Assembly: GCA_041690535.1 (NCBI GenBank) | Contig: JAWLHA010000042.1 | Location: 1 to 42,090 of the forward strand | DNA length: 42,090 nt | Direction: 5' to 3' | From: JAWLHA01 sp041690535 | GTDB taxonomy: Bacteria > Pseudomonadota > Gammaproteobacteria > Thiohalomonadales > Thiohalomonadaceae | In this document: piece by piece, positions 1 to 7,798 of the stretch | Position numbering within the stretch: the stretch's first letter is position 1 | Layout: each line of letters begins with the position of its first letter | Position numbers and translations under genes: made by a program | Notes under the pieces: model-generated | Seen by the model: only the letters and a program-made list of their open reading frames with translations | What the model was told of the DNA's origin: nothing | Databases searched by the model: none

Positions 1-98
1 GATCTTCCCTGCGCAAGTGGAGGACACCACTCGTTCAGTTGTCACTTTTCTGGATTCCCGCCTTCGCGGGAATGACCGTTTAGGGGGCGAGTAGTTAC
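1..98 (+). repeat. MITE-like palindromic repeat, copy A1 (cut by window start)
   Basis: Nearly identical to 41888-41987 with only a few differences. It carries the inverted repeat ATTCCCGCC-TTCG-GGCGGGAAT-type core near 54-74 and ends in GGGGGCGAGTAGTTAC, the right terminal motif shared with copies A2 and A3. The left half lies outside the window. No protein is encoded. Confidence 0.8.
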
Positions 99-165
99 AA
101 CGCATCCTTATATCGCTCACAGCACGGCCGTGACGTAAGTATGTGTTTACGCTGCCGGGCTACGG
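99..165 (+). repeat. Repeat family B, partial copy B3
   Basis: The 22-base stretch at 115-136 (starts GCTCACAGCACGG) recurs exactly at 1558-1579, and the following AAGTATGTGTTTAC resembles the tail of the other two copies. It directly adjoins repeat A1, as copy B2 adjoins A3 at the other end of the window. The rest of the upstream stretch to 313 shows no gene I can support. Confidence 0.6.
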
Positions 166-313
166 TCGTCCCGGAAGAGTCGCCCGGATACGGCCAAACG
201 GCATCGGGGCATGCCGCCTGCACCTGAAGGTCGGACCGGCTTCTGTCCGTGCATGCGCCGCGGCGGGGGCCGGAGTGGAGGGATTTTTGTTGCGCTGCTC
301 CCCGGGCAGGCGT

Positions 314-1372
314 CTATCGGTGCGATGCTCCGTCCTCGGTGCCCTTGATCTCGACTCGGAGCGGAGGAAGGCCGGTGACCTCCATGGTGCTGGAGGCGAT
401 CGCGATCCCCGCCCGCTCGAACGCCTCCAGGATTTCCCGGCTCATCGCATCCTTGACCTCCCGGATCCCCCGCTCCTCCACCACGAACCGCACCGTCAGC
501 TCGATCCAGTCGTCGGTCAGGCGGAGGTATACCCGCGGCTGGATCTCCGCACTCTTGATGAAGTAGCGGCGCCGCATCTCCGCCAGGGCCTCCTGGCTCA
601 ACTGGCTGGCGGCCACCGTGTGGCGCCGGGCGGCCTCCAGGAGGATGGTCTCGGCGCGGCGGCGATCGGCGCCGTGGGGGATGGGTACCTGCAGCTCCTC
701 CCAGATGTAAGGAAACTCGCGGGTGTAGTTGAACACCGGCTCGTCGAAGATCTTGGCATTGCTCACGGTGACCACGCGGCCGGTGTATTGGCGGCTGCGC
801 ACCCACATGGCGGGATCGGCATTTTCCTGGACCGACGGTGGTTGCCCCATCTCCATGATGGTCGTCTGGGTAATTCGGAGGGCGATCACGTCCCCCCGCA
901 CCCCGCCCATCACGATGCGATCGCCCACGTTGAAGGTCCGCCCCCGCAGGATGACGAAGTAACCGGCGATGGCCAGGACTACCCGCTGCAGGGCAAAAGC
1001 GAGACCGGCGGTGATCAACCCCAGCCCCATGGCCAGCCGGCGCGGGTCGTCAAACCAGATGGAGGCCAGCCCCACCACTACCAACAGAACGGTGAACAGG
1101 CCGATGCCCTGGCGCACCCAAAACGCAAGCCGTTCCTGGCCGACCCGCCGCAGCAGCAATCCGCTGAGGGAGCGCAGAACCCGGTGGAGCAGCCACACCA
1201 GCATGAGAAAAGCGATGCTCACCAGCAATTTAGTGCCGTTTTCGGCATTGATGCCCACCAGCCGTATGCCCAGCAGTTCCACGGCGCGATTGGGCCCCAC
1301 CAAGCGGATGAATTCGTCCAAGCCGCCCCCTCGGCGCTTGCCATGGTCCCCCCAAACGTAGCCCGGCCCCAC
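314..1372 (-). CDS. MscS-family mechanosensitive ion channel
   Basis: Small-conductance mechanosensitive channel family protein, expected in the inner membrane, where it would release solutes on hypo-osmotic shock. About three hydrophobic helices (roughly residues 48-68, 87-105 and 112-140, the last being pore-like) are followed by the typical MscS beta domain, with GRTFNVGDRI and GGVRGDV near residues 145-160. A polar alpha/beta C-terminal domain follows. The frame opens with a GTG at 1372 that has no good ribosome site. A TTG at 1321, preceded on the minus strand by GAGGGGG, is the more likely start and would give about 335 residues. It stands alone and shows no link to the EPS genes. The fold-level call is good; the exact ion-channel subtype is not determined. 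Confidence 0.85.
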   Translation of the reverse strand: MGPGYVWGDHGKRRGGGLDEFIRLVGPNRAVELLGIRLVGINAENGTKLLVSIAFLMLVWLLHRVLRSLSGLLLRRVGQERLAFWVRQGIGLFTVLLVVVGLASIWFDDPRRLAMGLGLITAGLAFALQRVVLAIAGYFVILRGRTFNVGDRIVMGGVRGDVIALRITQTTIMEMGQPPSVQENADPAMWVRSRQYTGRVVTVSNAKIFDEPVFNYTREFPYIWEELQVPIPHGADRRRAETILLEAARRHTVAASQLSQEALAEMRRRYFIKSAEIQPRVYLRLTDDWIELTVRFVVEERGIREVKDAMSREILEAFERAGIAIASSTMEVTGLPPLRVEIKGTEDGASHR

Positions 1373-1674
1373 CGGGGCTGCCCAAGGGCGGGCACATTTT
1401 GGCTGGAGGCGGTGCGGGTCCTTGGATAAGCAGGGACGCCAGAGTATGTCCCCGTAGGCTCAACGGTCGCGGCCGCTCCGGGCATCCTGCCCTCCCGCGG
1501 CATAAGTGCGTCCTTGCACCAATCCATGCGGTCGGCGCCCTGCTTGGGAGGAGTTCAGCTCACAGCACGGCCGTGACGTTAGTATGCGTTCACCCTGACG
1601 CCGACGCAGGCGCGGCGCGTCGGGCAGCGGTTTGGCGCTACAATCCACAGGTGTACTGGAGGGAGGGGGCTGAC
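1373..1674. other. Intergenic region between divergent genes, holds repeat B1
   Basis: This stretch separates the minus-strand channel gene from the plus-strand DUF192 gene. About 120 bases of it (1484-1600) are repeat family B. No small gene with a convincing ribosome site was seen. Promoters for both flanking genes must lie here, but I could not pick a clear sigma70 pair. Confidence 0.5.
1484..1600 (+). repeat. Repeat family B, copy B1
   Basis: Bases 1491-1531 match the reverse complement of 42050-42090 at 40 of 41 positions (starts CCTCCCGCGGCATAAGTGCG). The tail, AGTATGCGTT-ACCCTG, matches the reverse complement of about 41994-42014. Bases 1558-1579 match 115-136 exactly. It is thus in inverted orientation to the copy at the right end of the window. 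Confidence 0.75.
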
Positions 1675-2190
1675 ATGCGCCGAGGGCGACCATGGAGGAG
1701 AACGCTCGTTGCGGGCCTTGGCACGGCCGGTTTCGCCGCCCTTGCCCAAGGGGCGGATCCAAAGCGGGTGCCGCTCTACATTCACTCGGGGTGTACCACC
1801 CACGTCCTCTCCGCCGAGATCGCGGCCACCTCCAAGCAGCGGCGACAGGGCCTGATGGGGCGGCGCGGTTTGGGCGAGAATGAGGGGATGCTGTTTCGCT
1901 ACGAGCGCCCCCAATCGCCGCAGTCCGGCTTCTGGATGTTCCGCACCCAAATCCCGCTGGACATCGCCTTTCTTGATGGGCAGGGCGTCATTGTTGCCCT
2001 CAGGTCCATGGAGCCGTGTGCGAGCGCCTCTGCCAAGGAGTGCCCCACCTACCCGGCCACGGTCACCTATCGGGCCGCCCTGGAGGTCAACCGGGGGTTT
2101 TTCATCAGCCGCGACATCCGTGGGGGCGATGTAGTCTCCCTGCGGCCGGGCAATCCCCATCACCCCTGTCCGTCTGAGGTCGATGGATAG
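1675..2190 (+). CDS. DUF192 family exported protein
   Basis: A 171-residue DUF192 protein of unknown biochemical role. The family is small, usually exported, and sometimes fused to other domains. The start is chosen at ATG 1675 because a strong purine ribosome site (GGAGGGAGGGGG) ends five bases upstream; the frame is open back to 1399 but the extra part is repeat sequence. The N-terminus has a twin-arginine-like basic stretch (residues 6-9) and a hydrophobic run, with a plausible cleavage after AQG near residue 24, so it is probably periplasmic. Family hallmarks are R-QGLMGRR near residues 57-64, GMLFRYE, and W-MF-T-IPLDIAFLD around residues 90-105. It is unrelated to the EPS genes as far as can be seen. 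Confidence 0.88.
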   Translation: MRRGRPWRRTLVAGLGTAGFAALAQGADPKRVPLYIHSGCTTHVLSAEIAATSKQRRQGLMGRRGLGENEGMLFRYERPQSPQSGFWMFRTQIPLDIAFLDGQGVIVALRSMEPCASASAKECPTYPATVTYRAALEVNRGFFISRDIRGGDVVSLRPGNPHHPCPSEVDG

Positions 2191-2270
2191 ATTGTGAGTT
2201 GACCCGAGGAGCCAGGCGCCGTTCTGCTTTACTCGGATCGGCGGCTTTTCGAACTTCGGTCGGGGAAGCA

Positions 2271-2747
2271 ATGGACGCGTGGCTGAAACGATGGGTGCTG
2301 TTCGGGGTCTTGATCTCCTTTTCGGGCGTCTGCGCCGCGGAGGCGGTGTGGCCGGCCCTGCTGCTGGCCTCGCGCCTGACCACCGGTTGGGCGATCACCA
2401 TCGGTTTGGTGGTGGAGTTTCTGGCGGTCTGGAAGGTGTTCGGAATTCCCTGGCGTCGGGCGGTGACGGTGGATGCGGCGATGAATGCGGCCTCCACCAT
2501 TCTGGGCGCCCTGGTGATTCCGTTTGTGGGGCTTTCGGCGCATATGTTCATCGTTGCGGCGGGCGCCACCCTGGAGCCGCTGCTGTGGGGTATCCCCATT
2601 CTGCTTGCGGTCTCGCTGTACGCCGCCGTTGAATGGGTGGTGCTGGTCAAGGGGTTTCACTACCGTGCGGGCAGGAGGACGTTCCTGTTTCTTGCCGCGG
2701 CCAACTCCATCTCCGTGGCGCTTGCACTGCTGAGCGTTCACTCCTGA
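2271..2747 (+). CDS. Small integral membrane protein, unknown function
   Basis: A 158-residue hydrophobic protein with about four to five predicted membrane helices (approximate residues 7-30, 38-56, 67-95, 100-125 and 138-157). No catalytic motif or family was recognised. The start is taken as ATG 2271 (MDAWLKRW); the frame stays open upstream to 2199, but those residues are arginine and serine rich and unlike a protein N-terminus. It follows the DUF192 gene by 80 bases on the same strand and precedes the acetate permease, so the three may be co-transcribed. Confidence 0.65.
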   Translation: MDAWLKRWVLFGVLISFSGVCAAEAVWPALLLASRLTTGWAITIGLVVEFLAVWKVFGIPWRRAVTVDAAMNAASTILGALVIPFVGLSAHMFIVAAGATLEPLLWGIPILLAVSLYAAVEWVVLVKGFHYRAGRRTFLFLAAANSISVALALLSVHS

Positions 2748-2844
2748 CCGCGGCGGCCTCGATGGGCCATCGGAGTGCGCCCATTTGAACGCCAGGGACT
2801 CCTCGGCTAGCGTTATCGGCATCGAACCGCGCGAGGAGGGGGCC

Positions 2845-3477
2845 ATGGAGGGAACCGGACAGGGCGCACCGGGGCCGCAGCCTCAGGCTGCGGGCATGGG
2901 CAGCATGATCATCACCGACACTACGGCCAATCCCGCCCCCCTCGGACTGCTTGCCTTCGGACTGACCACCGTGTTGCTGAACATGCATAACGCCGGTTTT
3001 TTCGGGTTGGACGCCATGATCCTGAGCATGGGCATCTTCTATGGCGGGCTCGCCCAGATCGTGGCGGGGGCCATGGAGTGGCGCAAGAACAACACCTTTG
3101 GCACCACAGCCTTTCTCTCCTACGGCTTCTTCTGGCTCTCCCTCTCGGGAATTCTCATGTTTCCCAAAATCGGCCTGAGTGAGGCCCCCAACGCGGTGGC
3201 CATGGCGGCCTACCTGGGGATGTGGGGGATCTTCACCGCCGTCATGTTTGTCGGCACCTTGCGGCTCAACCGCGCGCTGCAGGCGGTGTTCGCGACACTG
3301 GCCATCCTCTTCTTTCTTCTGGCGCTGGGTGATGCCCTCGGCAGCGTCGCCATCCGGACCGTGGCGGGCTACGAAGGGATGCTTTGCGGCGCGCTCGCCA
3401 TCTACACGGGGCTGGCCCAGGTGCTCAATGAGGTCTACGGCCGCACCATCTGGCCCCTGGGTCCGGTCAAGCGGTAG
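2845..3477 (+). CDS. GPR1/FUN34/YaaH (SatP) family acetate transporter
   Basis: Inner-membrane permease of the acetate/succinate uptake family. The diagnostic N-terminal motif NPAPLGL occurs at about residue 30, followed by FGLTTVLLNMHNAG and six hydrophobic segments with GIFYGGLAQIVAGAMEW in the second to third helix, as in E. coli SatP. ATG 2845 is preferred because GAGGAGGGGG lies just upstream; an in-frame ATG at 2785 has no such site. The product is 210 residues, close to the usual length of 190-220. Its stop is only two bases from the convergent prsT stop, so no separate terminator fits between them. Confidence 0.92.
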   Translation: MEGTGQGAPGPQPQAAGMGSMIITDTTANPAPLGLLAFGLTTVLLNMHNAGFFGLDAMILSMGIFYGGLAQIVAGAMEWRKNNTFGTTAFLSYGFFWLSLSGILMFPKIGLSEAPNAVAMAAYLGMWGIFTAVMFVGTLRLNRALQAVFATLAILFFLLALGDALGSVAIRTVAGYEGMLCGALAIYTGLAQVLNEVYGRTIWPLGPVKR

Positions 3478-3479
3478 AT

Positions 3480-6260
3480 TCAGAGCGAGCGATAGAGGGC
3501 TTCGGCCTCCGGGCGCTCGTCGAAGGCGGCGCCGGAAGCGAGCAGCTCCTGGAGCGTGCTCTTGGCGGCGGCCTTTCTGCCGCTCCGGGACTGGGCCACC
3601 GCCAGGTGATAGCGGATCTCGGGCATGAGCGGGGCCTTGGCGGCCGCCTTCTCGAGCAGAAGCAGCGCCTCTTCGGTTCGGCCCACCGCAAGCAGCACCC
3701 ACCCCATGGTGTCCATGATGGAGGCGTTGTCCGCCGCGAGGCGGTAGGCTGTCTGCGCATAATTCAGAGCCTGCTCCGGCGCCTCCTTCAAATAGAGCCA
3801 GGCCAGGTTGTTCAATGCCGCGGCATTCTCCGGCTGAAGTGCAATGACGTCCCTGTAGGTCTGTGTGGCGGCATCGTCTCGGCCCGCGGCCATGTGGGCC
3901 TGGGCCAGGGTCATGTGCAACCCCGCATCGGCCGGGTGCTCGACCAGCCAGGGGGCAAGGGTGGTGACGGCCTGATCGGGATGGCCGGCCACCAACTGGG
4001 TGTGGGCCAGCTTGCGAGCGAGTTGGGCCGAGCGCCCTTTGTCCAGGGCGGACCGGTGGGCCGCTTCGGCCTGGCTGAATCGGCGCTGCTGCAGATAGAC
4101 ATCACCGGCCAGCTCGTCGCCATAATGGGTGTCGGGGTGCTGCTCGCCCAGGAGCTTGGCCGCCTTCAGGGCCTCACGCGTATTGCCGAGTCTCAGTTCC
4201 AGACGCCCCAGTGCGGCGTGTGCCTCCCGCCGGCCAGCCTGGTCTCCGGCTCCGGCGGCCTGATTGAGCAGTCGCCGCGCTTCGTCAAAACGGTTCAGCT
4301 GCAGTTGGACATTGGCCAGCTCCAGCAGGGCCTGGGGCGAGTCGGGGGTCAGTTTCACCAGCTGCCGGGCGGCTGTGAGTGCCTGTTCGGGCGCGCTGGA
4401 GGCGAGTCGGCTTCTGATCAGCAGCGTGAGCGCTGTGGTGTTGTCGGGCGCAGCGACCACCGCCTCCTGGGCGATCTGCGCGGCGGCCGCGTACCGCCCG
4501 GCGGAGAGGTAGTAGCGTGTCAGCGCTTGCCGTGCCTGAACCTCGCCAGGGTCGATGCCGCGAACCTCCTCCAGCATTGCAACCGCCTTGCCCACCTCCC
4601 CGCGCTGGGCCGTGATGAGGGCCAGCCCGAACATGGCTCGAGGGTGTTTCGGGGACGCCGAGAGAATGGCCTGGTAATGCGATGCGGCCTCCTCCACCCG
4701 CTCCTCGTCCAAGGCGAGTCTCGCCAGCATCAGTCGCGCGGGAGCGTAGGCCGGGTGTGACGCAACGACCCGCTGCAGAGCCGCTCGCGCCTCCTCGGGA
4801 CGGCCGCGGGCTACCGCGACGGAGGCGTCGAGTGTCGCGGCAAGGGGGGCCTCGTCGGGGTTTTTCGCCGCGAATTCCCTGATCACCTGTTCCGCCGCCT
4901 CGTAATCCTTCTTCATGAGGTGGGCGTACACCAGCAGCGGGTACCCCGCCGAACCCTCCAGGGAGGTGATACGCTTGAGCTCCCCGATGGCCGACTCCGT
5001 GGCCCCCTGGCGCAGGTAGACCCGGGCAAGTTCCATCCCCAGCCCGCTGTCCTGGGGCCGCAGGGCCGCCGCCCGGCCGAGAACTTCCGCCTGTCGCCCC
5101 ACATCGCCGAGGCGCGCCGCGGCCTCACCCACCAGGGTCAGAAGCTGTGCGTCCTTCTGGGCGCCGGGCAGGGCGGGATCGAGCACGGCCATGGCCTCGT
5201 CGGGGCGGTTCAGTTTCAGTCGGGTCGCGGCGAGCAGCTTCCGCGCCTCGGCATGTCCCGGGACCCGATCCACGAAGGGCGCCAGGGTGGCATTGGCCTG
5301 CTCCAGATCCCCCTTGGCGTAGAGGGCCGCCCCCAGCAGCAGCTGGGCCGGCAGGAAGTTTGGGGCGGTCTTCTGGACGGCGGTGAGCTGTTCCACGGCG
5401 AGGGCGTAGTCCCCCTCCATGTAGGCGAGCACGCCGCGGAAGTACTTGGGCTGGGGATGGCTGGGATTGGTCTTTCGCAGCAGCTCGACATCGGCGGCTG
5501 CCCCCTCCCGCTTGCCCTGGGCCAGCCGTGCGGCGGCACGGCCGAGAACGGCATCGAAACCAAGCCGCGACAGGGGCTTGGTCCGCTTCACTCCTGCGGC
5601 CCGGTCGAAGGCCTCCTCGGCCGCCCCATAGCGCTGTTCGGTATGGGCCAGGCGCCCTTGGAGCAGCCACGCGGATTGCAGCTCCGCCGAGGCCTTCAGG
5701 GCCTGGTCGAGATGGCCCTGGGCCGTGTCGGAGTGGCCGCCGACCGCAGCGAGCTCTGCCAGCCCCACGTGGGCCTCAGGACAGGCCGGGGCGCTCGGAG
5801 GCAGCGCGGCAGTGAACTGCGCCTTCGCCTCCTCCATTCGGCCCAGGGCCGCGTGTGCCCGCCCTTGCAGCATAACCACGTCACAGGCGAGCTCCGGTGG
5901 CACGGGTCCGTCTCCCAACTCTTCAAGCAGTTGTTCGTACGCATTCTGCTCCATCAGCGCCAGGCCCAAAGGTACAAGTGCCCGCTCCCGCGCCACCCCC
6001 AGCGTCAGGGCGCGGCGCAGCTCCTTCTCCGCCGAGGCCGCATCGCCCAGCGGCGCGTAGAGGGAACCGAGCATCAGCCGCGCCTCGGCGTGGTCGGGGT
6101 TGCCCTGGAGCAGCTTTTTCAGCTCGATGATGGCGGCGCCATAGGCGCCCCGTTCCCGGTACTCCCGCGCCTTCCCGAGGCGGGTGGCATCATCCTCCGG
6201 CGTGCAACCCGGCAGCAGGGCGAACAGCGAGAGTAGGGCGACGGCACGGGTGAGGTACAT
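3480..6260 (-). CDS. prsT: PEP-CTERM system TPR lipoprotein PrsT
   Basis: A 926-residue TPR-repeat lipoprotein of the PrsT type that accompanies exosortase A loci. It starts at ATG 6260 after a good site (GAAGGAG, spacing six). The signal peptide has a lipobox, LLPGC, with Cys at about residue 19, predicting a lipid-anchored periplasmic or outer-membrane protein. The remainder is a long array of tetratricopeptide-like helical hairpins (many A-A-LG--Y, A---L-P-N patterns), ending with canonical TPRs such as NAAALNNLAWLYL and ASIMDTMGWVLL. The role is not known biochemically; a scaffold for EPS or PEP-CTERM protein assembly is inferred. It lies 29 bases downstream of xrtA in the same direction and is probably co-transcribed with it. 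Confidence 0.93.
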   Translation of the reverse strand: MYLTRAVALLSLFALLPGCTPEDDATRLGKAREYRERGAYGAAIIELKKLLQGNPDHAEARLMLGSLYAPLGDAASAEKELRRALTLGVARERALVPLGLALMEQNAYEQLLEELGDGPVPPELACDVVMLQGRAHAALGRMEEAKAQFTAALPPSAPACPEAHVGLAELAAVGGHSDTAQGHLDQALKASAELQSAWLLQGRLAHTEQRYGAAEEAFDRAAGVKRTKPLSRLGFDAVLGRAAARLAQGKREGAAADVELLRKTNPSHPQPKYFRGVLAYMEGDYALAVEQLTAVQKTAPNFLPAQLLLGAALYAKGDLEQANATLAPFVDRVPGHAEARKLLAATRLKLNRPDEAMAVLDPALPGAQKDAQLLTLVGEAAARLGDVGRQAEVLGRAAALRPQDSGLGMELARVYLRQGATESAIGELKRITSLEGSAGYPLLVYAHLMKKDYEAAEQVIREFAAKNPDEAPLAATLDASVAVARGRPEEARAALQRVVASHPAYAPARLMLARLALDEERVEEAASHYQAILSASPKHPRAMFGLALITAQRGEVGKAVAMLEEVRGIDPGEVQARQALTRYYLSAGRYAAAAQIAQEAVVAAPDNTTALTLLIRSRLASSAPEQALTAARQLVKLTPDSPQALLELANVQLQLNRFDEARRLLNQAAGAGDQAGRREAHAALGRLELRLGNTREALKAAKLLGEQHPDTHYGDELAGDVYLQQRRFSQAEAAHRSALDKGRSAQLARKLAHTQLVAGHPDQAVTTLAPWLVEHPADAGLHMTLAQAHMAAGRDDAATQTYRDVIALQPENAAALNNLAWLYLKEAPEQALNYAQTAYRLAADNASIMDTMGWVLLAVGRTEEALLLLEKAAAKAPLMPEIRYHLAVAQSRSGRKAAAKSTLQELLASGAAFDERPEAEALYRSL

Positions 6261-6289
6261 AGTGGCTCCTTCGGGGGCAAGGACGGTTG

Positions 6290-7798
6290 CTACTGGGCGG
6301 CGGCACGCGCCAGCATCGTTTCGAGTTCGGGGTGCAGTTCCGTGATGAACGCGCCCAGGCGCCGCTGAGCCTGTGCTGCGGAATCTGCCGTGGTCGTGCG
6401 CAGCTGGATGGTGCCCACTTCGGGGCGCCCTGCGAGAATCCCGGCTACGTTCATGGCCTTGGCCAAGTAGGGGTTGGCGGTATGGGTGCCGTGCAGGTAG
6501 TACCAGCGCCACACCAGAACCTCTTCGCCTGTGCCGGTGCGGGCCAGGGTCTCCTCCACGGTCACCCCAGGCAGTCCGGCCACCGCGACCTGGTGCCGGC
6601 CGAAGATGCGCCACTGGGAGGGAAAGCGCTTGCCGCCGAGGGTCACCGGGTCCACCCCGCCGGCATGGGCGCGGTGGTGTTCCACCTCCAGATAGACCGG
6701 CGGTTGACTCCCCATGGCGTAGGCACCGGCTGCCGCCCGGTCGACGCCTTGGGGGGGACCCGGTTCCCCCACCATGCGCCAGCCGCCAAACCCTTCCGGA
6801 AGCGCGACCGCCAGGGGGGCGGCCACCTCTTGCGAGCTGTTCCACGCCAGGAAGGGGCCGAAAGCGAGCGCAGTGATCAGTGCCAACAGTGCGGCACTGC
6901 GGTGGCGTGGGCCGGGGGGCGTCGCCGGGTGGTCGTCACCGGCCACCGGGGCCTCGGGCCGTGACCCGCCCCGACCGCTCATGGCGAACACCAGTGGGGT
7001 GGAGATCGCGGCAAAGATGATCCAGCCGAGCCAGACGTGGTCCTTGACCAGCGAATGCTGCATCTCCGTGAAGTAGCCGGCCACCACCACAGCGGTGATC
7101 CGCAACACGTTGGCGCCGAACGCCGCGAGGGTCGCCACCGCCAGCACCGCCGCCAAGCCGCGCAGGCGCAATCCGTTTTGGTGCGAAAGCAAGGCCCCCA
7201 GGGTGAGGGCCACCAGGAGGTAACGCAATCCGCTGCATCCCTCTTCCACTTCGAACACCCCCGGGGGGATGAGGATGAACTGCCCCTCCACCAGGGCGGT
7301 CAGGGGGGTGAACGCCAGGACCAGGCCGACCGCCCGGGCAGTCGCCTGTTGCAGCGGGGGGTTGATGAGATCGAACACAGGGGTCGCGAACAGCAGCAGG
7401 AAGAGGGGGAACATGGCGGGCCTTGCCCTGGGGAAGCCGACCGCCGCCCACACCGCCGCCCAAAGCAGAAGCGGCAGCAGCGTGAGCTGCACCGCCTCCA
7501 CCTGCCCCACCAGGCTGGCGAACCACATCAGCGATCCGCCGGCCAGGGCGGCCGAACCCAGGAGGCTGGGGCTGGGGCGCACGGCGGGCACCGCACCGAG
7601 CGCGCGGTGTAGCAGAAAGGCCGCGATCAGCGCCACCAAAGGCCCGTGGGAGTACGCGCCATAGGGCTCCCTCCACAACGCCCAAAGCCCGCTCACCGAC
7701 GGGAGGTACAGGAGCAGCATGAGTGCCAACACCCCGTACAACACCGTCCGGGTGGGCAAGCGCAGGGTGGACGGCAAACGCAATCTCTCGACGTTCAT
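6290..7798 (-). CDS. xrtA: Exosortase A (XrtA/EpsH) fused to EpsI domain
   Basis: Inner-membrane transpeptidase-like enzyme expected to cleave and sort PEP-CTERM proteins. The first ~280 residues form about eight hydrophobic helices. The proposed catalytic triad is present: Cys188 in EEGCSGLRYL, Arg233 in NVLRIT and His254 in KDHVWLGW. After a Pro/Gly-rich linker (~275-300) comes another helix and a periplasmic EpsI-type domain (about residues 325-502), giving the 500-residue XrtA+EpsI fusion typical of this subtype. Its start codon overlaps the prsR stop by four bases (ATGA), indicating translational coupling. No PEP-CTERM substrate is encoded in the window, so its targets lie elsewhere. Confidence 0.95.
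   Translation of the reverse strand: MNVERLRLPSTLRLPTRTVLYGVLALMLLLYLPSVSGLWALWREPYGAYSHGPLVALIAAFLLHRALGAVPAVRPSPSLLGSAALAGGSLMWFASLVGQVEAVQLTLLPLLLWAAVWAAVGFPRARPAMFPLFLLLFATPVFDLINPPLQQATARAVGLVLAFTPLTALVEGQFILIPPGVFEVEEGCSGLRYLLVALTLGALLSHQNGLRLRGLAAVLAVATLAAFGANVLRITAVVVAGYFTEMQHSLVKDHVWLGWIIFAAISTPLVFAMSGRGGSRPEAPVAGDDHPATPPGPRHRSAALLALITALAFGPFLAWNSSQEVAAPLAVALPEGFGGWRMVGEPGPPQGVDRAAAGAYAMGSQPPVYLEVEHHRAHAGGVDPVTLGGKRFPSQWRIFGRHQVAVAGLPGVTVEETLARTGTGEEVLVWRWYYLHGTHTANPYLAKAMNVAGILAGRPEVGTIQLRTTTADSAAQAQRRLGAFITELHPELETMLARAAAQ

Noticed and set aside
4920..6236. Long open frame on the plus strand across the prsT gene
   Set aside because: It is the antisense shadow of the TPR repeats of prsT in GC-rich codons; low-complexity Gln/Gly/Arg-rich product, no ribosome site and no domain.
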